Below are positions 17,378 to 26,450 of a DNA stretch of 64,000 nt, piece after piece. A program made the position numbers and the translations under genes. Position 1 is the stretch's first letter. Each line of letters starts with the position of its first letter. Below the pieces are notes generated by a model. It was not told the origin of the DNA and ran no database searches. It saw only the letters and a list, made by a program, of their open reading frames with translations. Source of the stretch: Paenibacillus sp. S150 (lineage in GTDB: Bacteria > Bacillota > Bacilli > Paenibacillales > Paenibacillaceae); the NCBI RefSeq assembly GCF_019352175.1, contig NZ_JACBYI010000012.1:62001-126000 (forward strand), read 5' to 3'.

Positions 17378-19210
17378 ATGAAATGGAACAGTATCCGCAC
17401 CAAGCTGATTGTATTTTTACTCCTTCCAACCCTGATTTGTATTATGGCTACGATGTTTATCAGTTATTCCTATACGACGCAGTCTCTGAGAACGCGGGCT
17501 GTGGATGAGAATAAGAATCTGCTGTACCAGGGCTACAAAAATATAGACAGTCTCATTCAGGAGGTGAACCGGCTGTCCCTGGTGGTCTACTCGGACTCGG
17601 ACTTTTACCGGCTGCTTGAAGCCGGATACGATGATATGTCGGCCAATATCCAAATCTACTCCTCGCTGAATTATATATTGACCTCTATGCCTGATATCTC
17701 TCAGGTCTATTTGTACGGGGTCAAGGACAGCAAAGCCACACTTGTCACCCAAAACACCACGCCAAAGCGCTGGCAGGGCATTCCGCCCTACATGGACTCC
17801 CGGATCGCGGAAACCTATCCCGTATCTGTCCAGAGCACGCATATCAGCAACAGCTACGGGCTGAATTCGCCGATCCCGCAGCTGACCTCGGAGCCGGTCT
17901 TCACCCTGCACAGAAGGATTGAACAAATCCCTTCCACCGAGGCGCTGGGCTATCTCTCCATTGATGTGAAGCTCACCGCCTTTACGGATATCATGAACCA
18001 GCTGTACGAGCGGGATAAGGAGAACATCTATCTTGTGGATGACAGCGGCACCCTGGTATACAGTCATGACGAGGCGGATTTGGGCAAACCGCTGAACGCT
18101 TCCTGGTATGACAGGCAAATCGCGGCCAGCGGGCTGACGCAGGGTTATTTTGAAGAGGAAGGGGCCGTGTTTATCTATCAGAGGATTGAGAGCCCTGGGC
18201 TAAAATGGACGCTGGTGAAGCAAATCCCCGTCTCCTACCTGTTCCGTGAAGCCAAAGAAGCCGCCGGAATCAATATCCTGCTCCTGGTGCTGCTGATGAT
18301 TATGATCATTGCGCTGACGGTTCTGATCTCCTTCCGGATCACAGCGCCCATCAAGCAGCTGACCAGGTATATGAATCAGGTGCAGACCGGTAACCTGGAG
18401 ATCGACATCAGGCCCGCCGGCAAGGATGAGATCGGCCTTGTGACCGAACGCTTCCGCAGCATGATGGATACGATCAACAACCTGATTCTGCGGGAATACC
18501 GGCTGGAGCTGTCGAATAAGACCAATGAGCTAAGGGCGCTGCAGTCGCAGATTAATCCCCATTTCCTGAACAACACGCTGCAGATTATCGGTACACTCGC
18601 TCTGGAGCTGAAGGTGCCGCAAATCTATGCCCTGCTCTCGGCACTCGCCAAGATGATGCGCTACAGCATGTACAATGATGAGAAGATTGTGACGGTACAA
18701 AATGAGCTGGATCACGTCCGGGCCTATATCGAGCTGCAAAAAGAACGTTTTGAAAATAAGTTCACTTTCCGCTACGATATGGAAGAATCGCTGCTGAACG
18801 CGCTGATGCCCAAAATGATCCTGCAGCCGATCGTGGAAAATTACTTCAAGCATGGCTTCAATCTCGCCCGTGCGGACGGCCTGATTGAAATCACGGCGGC
18901 ACGGCTGGCTTCCGGGCGGATGGAAATCATCATCCGGAACAATGGCAGCTCCATTCCTGCGGCGCGGCTGGAGGCCCTGCAGCAGGAGCTTCAGCATCCC
19001 GGCCGGCTGGATATTGACTCCATGAAGAGCATGGACAGCAAAGACAGCAAGCGGGATGCTCCGGGCGCCCGGATCGGCTTGCCCAATGTGCTCGCCCGGC
19101 TCAGGCTCGTCTGCGGGGACAGCGCTGTGCTGACCGTGGATAATCAGAAGGAAGGCGGAGTGGCAGTCAGGTTGGACTTTGAAATTGTAGTGGAGAGTGA
19201 AGCCATATGA
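17378..19210 (+). CDS. YesM-type sensor histidine kinase
   Basis: The 610-residue protein has a membrane helix at about 10-33, a large extracellular Cache-like sensor domain (about 35-285), a second helix at about 288-312, HAMP, the His_kinase domain with SQINPHFLNNTLQ as the phosphorylation box, and an HATPase domain ending with GARIGLPNVLARL. This is the YesM class, which senses extracellular carbohydrate status and controls divergent sugar importers in Bacilli. It overlaps the yesN-like gene by 4 bases. Near residue 545 a short Met/Asp/Ser/Lys-rich insert interrupts the ATPase domain. Confidence 0.92.
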   Translation: MKWNSIRTKLIVFLLLPTLICIMATMFISYSYTTQSLRTRAVDENKNLLYQGYKNIDSLIQEVNRLSLVVYSDSDFYRLLEAGYDDMSANIQIYSSLNYILTSMPDISQVYLYGVKDSKATLVTQNTTPKRWQGIPPYMDSRIAETYPVSVQSTHISNSYGLNSPIPQLTSEPVFTLHRRIEQIPSTEALGYLSIDVKLTAFTDIMNQLYERDKENIYLVDDSGTLVYSHDEADLGKPLNASWYDRQIAASGLTQGYFEEEGAVFIYQRIESPGLKWTLVKQIPVSYLFREAKEAAGINILLLVLLMIMIIALTVLISFRITAPIKQLTRYMNQVQTGNLEIDIRPAGKDEIGLVTERFRSMMDTINNLILREYRLELSNKTNELRALQSQINPHFLNNTLQIIGTLALELKVPQIYALLSALAKMMRYSMYNDEKIVTVQNELDHVRAYIELQKERFENKFTFRYDMEESLLNALMPKMILQPIVENYFKHGFNLARADGLIEITAARLASGRMEIIIRNNGSSIPAARLEALQQELQHPGRLDIDSMKSMDSKDSKRDAPGARIGLPNVLARLRLVCGDSAVLTVDNQKEGGVAVRLDFEIVVESEAI

Positions 19211-20838
19211 AGGCGCTGATTGTAGACGACGAGGCAAGAGTACGCAAGGCGGTTAGGCTGCTGGTCGACTGGGACGCCCATCAAATCGGGGAAATTCTGG
19301 AGGCCGGGAACGGCAACGAAGCCATCCGGCTAATCCGCAGGGAGAAGCCGGCCCTGGTCATCATGGATATGATGATGGAATCAGGCAACGGGCTTGAGCT
19401 GATGACCTGGGTTAACGAATTTGCCGGAAATACCAAATTCATTGTGGTCAGCGGCCATAATGATTTTGATTTTGTCCGCCAAACCGTCCGCCACGGCGGC
19501 ATTGACTATATTCTTAAGCCGATTGAGCCGGAGATGATTAATAATGCAGTGTCCAAAGCGGTTGCCGCCTGGCGGTCTGAGGAAGAAGAGCGCAGCCACC
19601 GGCAGAGGCAAAGCATCCGGCTGAACGAAATCAAACCCATTTATGGGGAAAAGCTGCTGTCTGCGCTGATCGATGATCCGATCAATGCCGAAGCTTCGCT
19701 GCGCAGGCTTTGGGATGACGGGATCATCCCGCGCAGCGCCGAAGTCTCGCGGCTGATTCTGGTGCAGACCGATCCCGGCAATAACCCGCTGATCAAACGG
19801 TTCGGCGGAGACAGCGAGCTGCTGTATTACGCCATCGTCAACATCTGCAATGAATTTCTGCAGCAGCAGAGCAAGGGAATTGCCTTCCGGTATTGGGGCG
19901 GACCGCCGGAAATCGCGATTATCCTGTGGGATGTCCAGGAATCCATAGTCGGGCTGATCAACCGGATTAACCAGGGAATATACCTTACGCTGCAGTTCCG
20001 GATGCATTTTGGCATCAGCTCTGCTGGCCCTCTGCCCGGCGGGCTGCCCGCTGAACGCACAGAAGCCGCCGAAGCCCTGCTCCGGCGGAATCTGTTAAGA
20101 CATGAGGATTATTGCCATTTCGCTTCATCTGCTGAAGCTGCGGATACCGGAAGCGGGCCGCCGATGATCTTTGCCGACGTGCAGGAGGAATGGAGAATGG
20201 CCGTGATCAGCGGCAATCCGGAGGCGCTGTCGGCCGCGGCGCAGCATTGGACAGGAGAGCTTAGCCGCCGGGGCGCCGTCACACCCGAGATGCTGAACTC
20301 CTGGAAAGCCGACGCCCTGCTGTTCCGTTCCCGGCTGGCAAGGGAGGCCTTGGGCGGACAGGCGGACAGCGCTCTGGCGGAGCTGGAGCGGACGGACGCA
20401 CTGAACCCGGCTCCGCTGCCGGGCGGCTATTCCTTTTCTTTATTTGCCTGGCGCGACTGGTCGCTGGACATGATGCGGCGCCTGTCACAGGAGCTTGCAG
20501 CCAGGCAGGCGAAGGAGCGCAACCCGCTCACGGATATTGTTAAATATATTGAACAGAACTACCAGTCCGACCTGTCGCTGCAGGAAGTGGCCGGCAAATT
20601 CTATGTCAGCCGCGAGTACATTTCACGCAAATTCAAGCAGGAATACGGCATCAATTTCTCCGATTACATCGGTGTTGTCCGAATCGACAAGGCCAAGCTG
20701 CTGCTGCAGAATCCCAACCTGAAGCTGTCGCAAATCTCGGAGATGGTCGGCTTTCATGATGTCAAATATTTCAGCAAGGTGTTCAAGAAGCAGGTGGGCA
20801 GCTCTCCCAAGGATTACCGGACCCGGATTAACCCCTGA
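19207..20838 (+). CDS. YesN-type response regulator with AraC DNA-binding domain
   Basis: The 543-residue protein has an N-terminal receiver domain with acidic pocket DD at 7-8, phospho-acceptor D54 in VIMDMMM and the Lys of ILKPIE. A long central region (about 130-430) is followed by a C-terminal AraC double helix-turn-helix (about 440-540, VSREYISRKFKQEYGINF and VGFHDVKYFSKVFKK). It is the partner of the YesM-type kinase and probably activates the divergent importer at 14164-17244. Its stop is immediately followed by the convergent stop of the SGNH hydrolase. Confidence 0.93.
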   Translation: MKALIVDDEARVRKAVRLLVDWDAHQIGEILEAGNGNEAIRLIRREKPALVIMDMMMESGNGLELMTWVNEFAGNTKFIVVSGHNDFDFVRQTVRHGGIDYILKPIEPEMINNAVSKAVAAWRSEEEERSHRQRQSIRLNEIKPIYGEKLLSALIDDPINAEASLRRLWDDGIIPRSAEVSRLILVQTDPGNNPLIKRFGGDSELLYYAIVNICNEFLQQQSKGIAFRYWGGPPEIAIILWDVQESIVGLINRINQGIYLTLQFRMHFGISSAGPLPGGLPAERTEAAEALLRRNLLRHEDYCHFASSAEAADTGSGPPMIFADVQEEWRMAVISGNPEALSAAAQHWTGELSRRGAVTPEMLNSWKADALLFRSRLAREALGGQADSALAELERTDALNPAPLPGGYSFSLFAWRDWSLDMMRRLSQELAARQAKERNPLTDIVKYIEQNYQSDLSLQEVAGKFYVSREYISRKFKQEYGINFSDYIGVVRIDKAKLLLQNPNLKLSQISEMVGFHDVKYFSKVFKKQVGSSPKDYRTRINP

Positions 20839-22005
20839 TTAATACCATTTCAGAAAAGCCTCCGCCACCGCCTTGCCGGCGGTGCCGTTGGGATGGGGAT
20901 CATCGCTGTTGCTCATATATTCCGGACGGACTCTATGGTCCGCCGGAGCAGGCATTGCCAATACGGCCGCGATATCAAATACGCGGCTGACCCCGGCCGG
21001 GGGAGCTGCGAGAATCGCCGCATTCACACTCCGCCAGGCATCCTCCCGCTCGCCCGCGAAATTAAACGGCGGCACGGTGCCGAGGATAATCTTCACCTCC
21101 GGGTTAGCTTCTCTGATCAAGGAAATGATCCGCGCAATATCCTCAAGCAATTCAGCAGCGGAGCGCTTGCCGATATCGAGATCGTTCACACCCAGCACAA
21201 TCAGCACCTCATCGCCCTGTTTGGCCTTGTTCAGCCAGGAACCGCCGGTTGCCGCATCATAGGCGCGGGCCCAGCCTGAACCGATATTCCACAGCCCGTA
21301 TCCGGTTCCAAGCCCCTCGGCAATACGCGCAGCCCAGTAGGAGTATTCATCCTTTGCTGTCCGTACCCCCTGGGTGATTGAATCTCCCAGGAACACGAGC
21401 TTTTTATCCACTTTTTTCTTATAGCCGATATAGCCGGGCAGCACCAGGAGCTTGTCCGATACGCTGAAGGAACGGGACGTTTCCTGCCCGGCGAGATTCC
21501 CCGGTGCGTCGTAGGCAGAGACAAGCATCCCCTCGACATTGTACGGGATTGTTTTCCCCGCAGAAGCCGTTCTAAGCGTCCAGGTAAAAGCCAAATAGTG
21601 TCCCTCCGGCAAATCCAGCACTGCTTCATCGGTCCAGAAGGCCTCCCCCGGGAGCACCTCCTTCCCTGTTTCTCCTGAGAAGGTCACGGCCACCTGCGTG
21701 CCTGGTGTCACAGTGCCGTCCGGTTCCAGCCCTCCGTCGGCAATATAGGCGGCCTCGATGCCCCATGCTCCTCCCGGCTCGCCCGCGCTCGCTTCAAGCC
21801 CCAGATCCCAAGTCGAATCCACCGCATTGCTGTGCCAGAATTTCAGGGTCAGGCTGCCATTCTCCCGCAGCCGGATATACGTCCGGTAGGTGTGGATGAA
21901 CGGCTCCTGCCGGTTCATGATATAATTGGCGGCTGTGGACAGCGCCGTAGCCGGGCTGTACTCAGACTGGCTGTACACTCCGGCATGGTTCTCTTGATTG
22001 TGCAT
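20839..22005 (-). CDS. SGNH/GDSL hydrolase, likely carbohydrate esterase
   Basis: About 388 residues. An N-terminal beta-sandwich-like region (1-190) precedes an SGNH hydrolase domain. Block I is FLGDSITQG with the catalytic Ser; block II has the IGSGW glycine; block III is LGVNDL; block V is DDPHPNG with the catalytic Asp and His. These enzymes often deacetylate plant polysaccharides. The two-domain layout fits a carbohydrate esterase acting in a glycan-degradation locus, but the substrate is inference. There is no signal peptide. The frame starts upstream, but AAGGAG favours the MHNQEN start at 22005. Confidence 0.85.
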   Translation of the reverse strand: MHNQENHAGVYSQSEYSPATALSTAANYIMNRQEPFIHTYRTYIRLRENGSLTLKFWHSNAVDSTWDLGLEASAGEPGGAWGIEAAYIADGGLEPDGTVTPGTQVAVTFSGETGKEVLPGEAFWTDEAVLDLPEGHYLAFTWTLRTASAGKTIPYNVEGMLVSAYDAPGNLAGQETSRSFSVSDKLLVLPGYIGYKKKVDKKLVFLGDSITQGVRTAKDEYSYWAARIAEGLGTGYGLWNIGSGWARAYDAATGGSWLNKAKQGDEVLIVLGVNDLDIGKRSAAELLEDIARIISLIREANPEVKIILGTVPPFNFAGEREDAWRSVNAAILAAPPAGVSRVFDIAAVLAMPAPADHRVRPEYMSNSDDPHPNGTAGKAVAEAFLKWY

Positions 22006-22168
22006 AGTGAAGCAGCTCCTTCGTTCATGCGAATCTGTAAACAATCACAGTATACGGACATTACCGGCATAAAACTAATACGAATCAGCCGACATATAAC
22101 ACAATTCTGATCTTGGGGAGGGGTGAACAGCAGCAATGCCGGCTGTGCTTCCAAGAAAGAGTGGCCGG

Positions 22169-22229
22169 CAAAAACCTCCCCGGACGGCATGGAAGCCTTC
22201 GCAGCCATGGCCTTACAGGGAGGTTTTTG
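22169..22229 (-). terminator. Terminator of the alpha-xylosidase gene
   Basis: CAAAAACCTCCC and GGGAGGTTTTTG form a 12-bp perfect stem with an internal secondary stem, and T runs on both strands. It lies 44 bases past the GH31 stop. Confidence 0.9.
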
Positions 22230-22272
22230 TCATTCATTCATTCATTTAATTATTGGGCAGCGTTCCTTGATC

Positions 22273-24594
22273 TTATTTCAATGTAATGGTGAACGATACG
22301 GATTTGGCTCCGGCATTCACCTTCACTGTTGTATCATCGGCTTGCTCGGCTCCGTCTACGGAAGCTACAGTGCCCAGGTCCTTCACCGCCAGGGTGAATG
22401 CCTTTCCGCTGCCTTCTGCGGCAACGGAAATGGTGCCGCCTCTACGTTCAGCCTTCACAGTCAGCTCAGGCGCACCTTTAATGCCGCGGACGGTTGCCGC
22501 AGTTGCCGCACCGTCTTCCAGCGAATACAGACTGAATTTCACGCCATCGGCAAAATCATAATCCGGACGGGTATCTACACTGCCTGTTGCCAGCAGCGAG
22601 TTCTGGCGCACGAACAGCGGCAGGCTGAAGAAATCATGCGTTTCCTTGCGCCATGATCCGCCCTGCACGGTTTCACCGCTAAGCAGATGTGTCCAGCGGC
22701 CGGCCGGCAGGTAGTACTTCACTTCGCCATTCTCCTGGAAGATTGGAGCCACCAGCAGCTTGTCGCCAAGCATGTATTGGCGGTCGAGCACTTCGCAGGT
22801 CGGATCTTCCGGGAATTCCATGACCATCGCACGCATCGAAGCCCAGCCCTGCTCATGCGCCTGTCCGGCCACATCGTACAGGTAAGGCATCAGGCTGCAT
22901 TTGAGCTTGGTGAAGAAGCGGGTAACATCCACAGCTTCGTCATCGTATGCCCAGGGCACACGGTACGAGGTGCTGCCGTGCAGGCGGCTGTGGCTGGACA
23001 GGAGGCCGAAGGCCAGCCAGCGTTTGAAGACATGCGCCGGGGCGGTATTTTCGAAGCCGCCGATGTCATGGCTCCAGAAGCCAAAGCCCGAAAGGCCCAG
23101 GGACAAGCCGCCGCGGAGGCTTTCTGCCATGGATTCATAGTCAGCGTAGCAGTCGCCGCCCCAGTGTACCGGGAACTGCTGCCCTCCGGCCGTAGCCGAA
23201 CGGGCGAAGACCGCCGCTTCATTTTTGCCGAGCTTCTCTTCCAGGACATCAAAGACCACTTTGTTGTACATTTGAGTGTAGTAGTTGTGCATTTTCTGCG
23301 GATCGGAGCCGTCAAAGTACACGACATCGGTTGGAATCCTTTCGCCGAAGTCGGTCTTGAAGCTGTCTACGCCCATATCCACCAGCTTGCGGAGGTAACC
23401 GGCATACCATTCGCAGGCCGCAGGGTTCGTGAAGTCCACGAGTCCCATGCCCGCTTGCCACAGGTCGGTTTGATACACGTCGCCGCTCGGTTTTTTGATC
23501 AGATAGCCGTTCTTCTTCCCTTCTTCAAACAGCGGTGAACGCTGTCCGATATAAGAGTTGATCCAGACGCAGATTTTCAGGCCTTTTTCCTTCAGGCGTT
23601 TCAGCATGCCAACCGGGTCCGGGAATACGCGCTCATCCCACTGGAAGTCGGTCCATTGGTACTCGCGCATCCAGAAGCAGTCGAAGTGGAATACATGCAG
23701 CGGCAGATCGCGCTCAGCCATGCCTTCTACGAAGGAATTCACGGTTGCTTCATCGTAGTCGGTGGTGAACGAGGTCGTCAGCCACAGACCGAAGGTCCAT
23801 GCAGGTGGAAGTGCAGGCTTGCCGGTAAGCGAAGTATATTTGCTGATGACCTCTTTAATCGTAGGTCCTTCTATAACGAAATATTCAAGGCTCTCTCCGG
23901 CTACGCTGAATTGGGCTTTTTTCACTTTTTCCGAAGCGATTTCGTACGAAACCAGCTCAGGCTGGTTCACAAATACTCCGTAGCCCCTGCTTGTTACATA
24001 GAACGGAATGTTCTTGTACGCCTGCTCGGAGCTGGTGCCGCCGTCCTTGTTCCAGATATCAACGACTTGTCCGTTCTTCACAAAAGCCGTGAAGCGTTCG
24101 CCGAGGCCATAGACAAATTCGCCCACGCCGATATCCAGCTCTTCACGCATGAACGTGCTGCCGTCCTGGTCGGTAATGTAGGCCATCGATTTGAAACCGC
24201 TGCCGGTAATGCGCTCGTCGCCCCGGTAAAAGTCTACGGACCATTGAGCGCCTTTGTTGATGACTACACGAAGTCCGCCGCTGATCAGCACGGTTTGTGC
24301 TTCGGTTTCTTCAATCTGTACATGATCGCCGGTTCCCTTGGTCAATTCAAAGGCCGGACCGCGGCCGATGACACCGTCATTATGAATGATCTTGACGCCT
24401 ACCACACCCGGAAGCGGGGAATGGAATTTTACGGTAAGCAGCGTGGAGTTCAGCGTTGCTGCGCGTCCGGTAATCGGAGTTGTCTGCGTAATGGCTGTCA
24501 GACCCTCGGAGGTTTTTTCTACCACATAGTTTTGAACTGCACCGTTGATGTTGATTCCGTCGCGAACCAGCCAGAGGCCGTCTGTAAATTTCAT
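22273..24594 (-). CDS. yicI: GH31 alpha-xylosidase (YicI type)
   Basis: About 773 residues, colinear with E. coli YicI. The N-terminal beta domain begins MKFTDGLWLVRDG. The barrel carries FGLWLTTSF, HFDCFWM, the nucleophile Asp in SFKTDFGERIP (residue 415 from this start; YicI D416) and the acid/base Asp in WGGDCYADYESM. C-terminal beta domains follow. It releases alpha-1,6-xylose from isoprimeverose-type xyloglucan fragments in the cytoplasm. The GTG five codons upstream lies directly against the ribosome binding site, so the ATG is preferred. It is divergent from an AraC regulator. Confidence 0.93.
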   Translation of the reverse strand: MKFTDGLWLVRDGININGAVQNYVVEKTSEGLTAITQTTPITGRAATLNSTLLTVKFHSPLPGVVGVKIIHNDGVIGRGPAFELTKGTGDHVQIEETEAQTVLISGGLRVVINKGAQWSVDFYRGDERITGSGFKSMAYITDQDGSTFMREELDIGVGEFVYGLGERFTAFVKNGQVVDIWNKDGGTSSEQAYKNIPFYVTSRGYGVFVNQPELVSYEIASEKVKKAQFSVAGESLEYFVIEGPTIKEVISKYTSLTGKPALPPAWTFGLWLTTSFTTDYDEATVNSFVEGMAERDLPLHVFHFDCFWMREYQWTDFQWDERVFPDPVGMLKRLKEKGLKICVWINSYIGQRSPLFEEGKKNGYLIKKPSGDVYQTDLWQAGMGLVDFTNPAACEWYAGYLRKLVDMGVDSFKTDFGERIPTDVVYFDGSDPQKMHNYYTQMYNKVVFDVLEEKLGKNEAAVFARSATAGGQQFPVHWGGDCYADYESMAESLRGGLSLGLSGFGFWSHDIGGFENTAPAHVFKRWLAFGLLSSHSRLHGSTSYRVPWAYDDEAVDVTRFFTKLKCSLMPYLYDVAGQAHEQGWASMRAMVMEFPEDPTCEVLDRQYMLGDKLLVAPIFQENGEVKYYLPAGRWTHLLSGETVQGGSWRKETHDFFSLPLFVRQNSLLATGSVDTRPDYDFADGVKFSLYSLEDGAATAATVRGIKGAPELTVKAERRGGTISVAAEGSGKAFTLAVKDLGTVASVDGAEQADDTTVKVNAGAKSVSFTITLK

Positions 24595-24721
24595 GTGTGC
24601 ACTTGCCACCCTTCAATTTGGTGTTTATAGTTGCATTATAACGATAACAAATAGACAAAACTAATAAAATATAGCTTATTTATAACACTATTCTGATGTT
24701 TTTCCGAAAAGGAGGACCAAT

Positions 24722-25639
24722 ATGGACCGCACCTCGCAGCGCCTGCTGAAGGAAGACCGTGTACACGGTGATGTTATGTTTCCGCTTGCCGCTTACTGGA
24801 TTGAGCTTCCGGCCGGAACCCATGTCCTGGATACGCACTGGCATGACGAAGCCGAGTTCTTCCTGCTGCTGGAAGGCGAAATCCTGTTTCAGGTGGACAC
24901 CGACTATTTCCCGCTTCGCGCAGGCGAAGCTGTATTCATTGAATCCGGCGATATCCATGCCGCCTATGTGCTGAAGGAAGGCCCCTGCCGCTTCTGCGCC
25001 CTGGTCTTTCATCCCGATCTGCTGGCCAGCGCACAGTATGACACCATCCAGCAAACGGTGATTCTGCCCCTTCTGGAGAAACGCCAGAGCTTTCCGCGCC
25101 TGCTCTCGCCGGATATCCCCTGGCAGCTGGAGCTGCTCCGCCATCTGGAGCGCATGATGGAAGCATATGATAATAAAATGCCCGGATTCGAATCCTTTAT
25201 GAAGGGAACTTTGCTCATCATGCTCTCGCAGATCGCCGCCCCGGGCCGCTCGGTCAACCACAGCCAATCGGAGAGCGCCGATACGACCAAGATCAACCGG
25301 CTCAAAAAGGTCATTGTCTATATCCAGGACAACTATCAGGAGCCGATCCGCACCCGCGATCTCTCCGAGCTGATTCCGATGAGCGAAGGCCAGTTCTGCC
25401 GCTTCTTCAAGGCAATGACACGCAAAACACCGGTCGATTATATCAACTCCTACCGCATCCGCCAGGCCGCAGACCTGCTGCAGCAGACCGAACGCAAAAT
25501 CTCCGACATCGCCCTGGAGGTCGGCTTCGACAACGTCAGCTATTTCATCAAAGTGTTCCGCAAGGCGATGAAATGCTCCCCTTCGGAATTCCGCAAGGGA
25601 CAGGGGCAGGTATCCGCACAGGGGCAGCTGTATCCTTAA
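24722..25639 (+). CDS. AraC-family regulator with cupin domain
   Basis: The 305-residue protein has a cupin sensor domain at about 30-100 (THWHDEAEFFLLLEGE, then ESGDIHAAYV) and a C-terminal AraC double helix-turn-helix at about 200-298 (ending VGFDNVSYFIKVFRKAMKCSPSEFRKG). AAGGAGG is ideally spaced to the ATG. It is divergent from the alpha-xylosidase gene and probably activates it in response to a xyloglucan sugar (inference from position). Confidence 0.92.
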   Translation: MDRTSQRLLKEDRVHGDVMFPLAAYWIELPAGTHVLDTHWHDEAEFFLLLEGEILFQVDTDYFPLRAGEAVFIESGDIHAAYVLKEGPCRFCALVFHPDLLASAQYDTIQQTVILPLLEKRQSFPRLLSPDIPWQLELLRHLERMMEAYDNKMPGFESFMKGTLLIMLSQIAAPGRSVNHSQSESADTTKINRLKKVIVYIQDNYQEPIRTRDLSELIPMSEGQFCRFFKAMTRKTPVDYINSYRIRQAADLLQQTERKISDIALEVGFDNVSYFIKVFRKAMKCSPSEFRKGQGQVSAQGQLYP

Positions 25640-25644
25640 GCTCA

Positions 25645-25679
25645 AAGCCCGCCCGTGGCGGCCATCCTGTGCGGGCTTA
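25645..25679 (+). terminator. Terminator-like hairpin after the AraC gene
   Basis: AAGCCCGC and GCGGGCTT form a stem starting 6 bases after the AraC stop, followed by a short TTAATTC tract. Confidence 0.6.
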
Positions 25680-25785
25680 ATTCACCCGAACCCTTACTTT
25701 CAACTCTGAAAAGCAGCATTTCCCGGCAAGCAACACCCCGCTTGCCAAGACGTTTACACAGTCAACTCATGCACACCAACTGACA

Positions 25786-26112
25786 GTAACAAGTTCAACT
25801 ACTGATAAATGCAACTCTATAAATTGAACTTAAAAACATCAAGAAAAAGGAAGAATGGCGGAAGGGAAATTGGGAACTGCAGTAGTGGAAGCGTCCGCCT
25901 TTGTCTGCGGATTTCCACCGCGGACAGCGGTATTGAACAAGAAATCTGCAGACGGTCAGCGGCCGGAAGTCCAAACATTCTCTGGAGTCACGACCGAACC
26001 TGAACTATAACAATCACAAGTTCAATCTATATATTGATAAATCCAACCACTAACAAGTGCAACTACTGATAAGTGAACCACTAACAAGTGCAACTAAGTG
26101 CATACACTGCCA
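25786..26112. repeat. Degenerate CAAGTGCAACTA repeats in a gene-free spacer
   Basis: The phrase (A)ACAAGT(G/T)CAACTACTGATAA appears near 25788 and 26054, with further partial copies (ACTAACAAGTGCAACTAAGTG) up to about 26112. Between the copies no gene is visible. The 25680-26450 spacer is unusually long and repeat-rich for this window. Confidence 0.6.
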
Positions 26113-26175
26113 ACTGGATGATACTTCGCCCTGGTTGCACATCCTTCACATTAACATTAACGGCCCCATTCAGCT

Positions 26176-26366
26176 AAGTGGAAAAAGGATCACTAATTTC
26201 GCACTATTTGCTCTGTTACCAGAATGAAGTGGAAAAAGTAAACCTAATTCCGCGCTAACAGCCCTTTCAGGCCATAAGCAGCCGAATTAAGTGTACAAAT
26301 TCCCACTAAGCCTTGTCACAGCTCCATCAGGGCACCATTAAGTGGAGAAAATCCCACTAATCCGGC
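26176..26366. repeat. AAGTGGAAAAA/CACTAAT repeats, about 51-base period
   Basis: AAGTG(G/T) starts recur at 26176, 26227, 26289 and 26340 (spacings 51, 62, 51). Two of the four units can pair AGTGG with CCACT or AGTG with CACT around an A-rich loop, as in the unit ending ATCCCACTAATCC. They appear non-coding. The spacing matches that of the arrays at 226-905 and 56131-56570, although the sequence differs. Confidence 0.65.
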
Positions 26367-26450
26367 GCCCCGCCATCCATTGATAGGATAAGTTTTATCC
26401 ATGTGCAGCGCAGTTGTCCGGCTACTGGAAGGGAAGCTGCCCCTGCCTCA

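Noticed and set aside
22687..24630. Large plus-strand frames opposite the alpha-xylosidase and other glycosidase genes
   Set aside because: They are antisense shadows of GC-rich genes with no start signals and no family resemblance.
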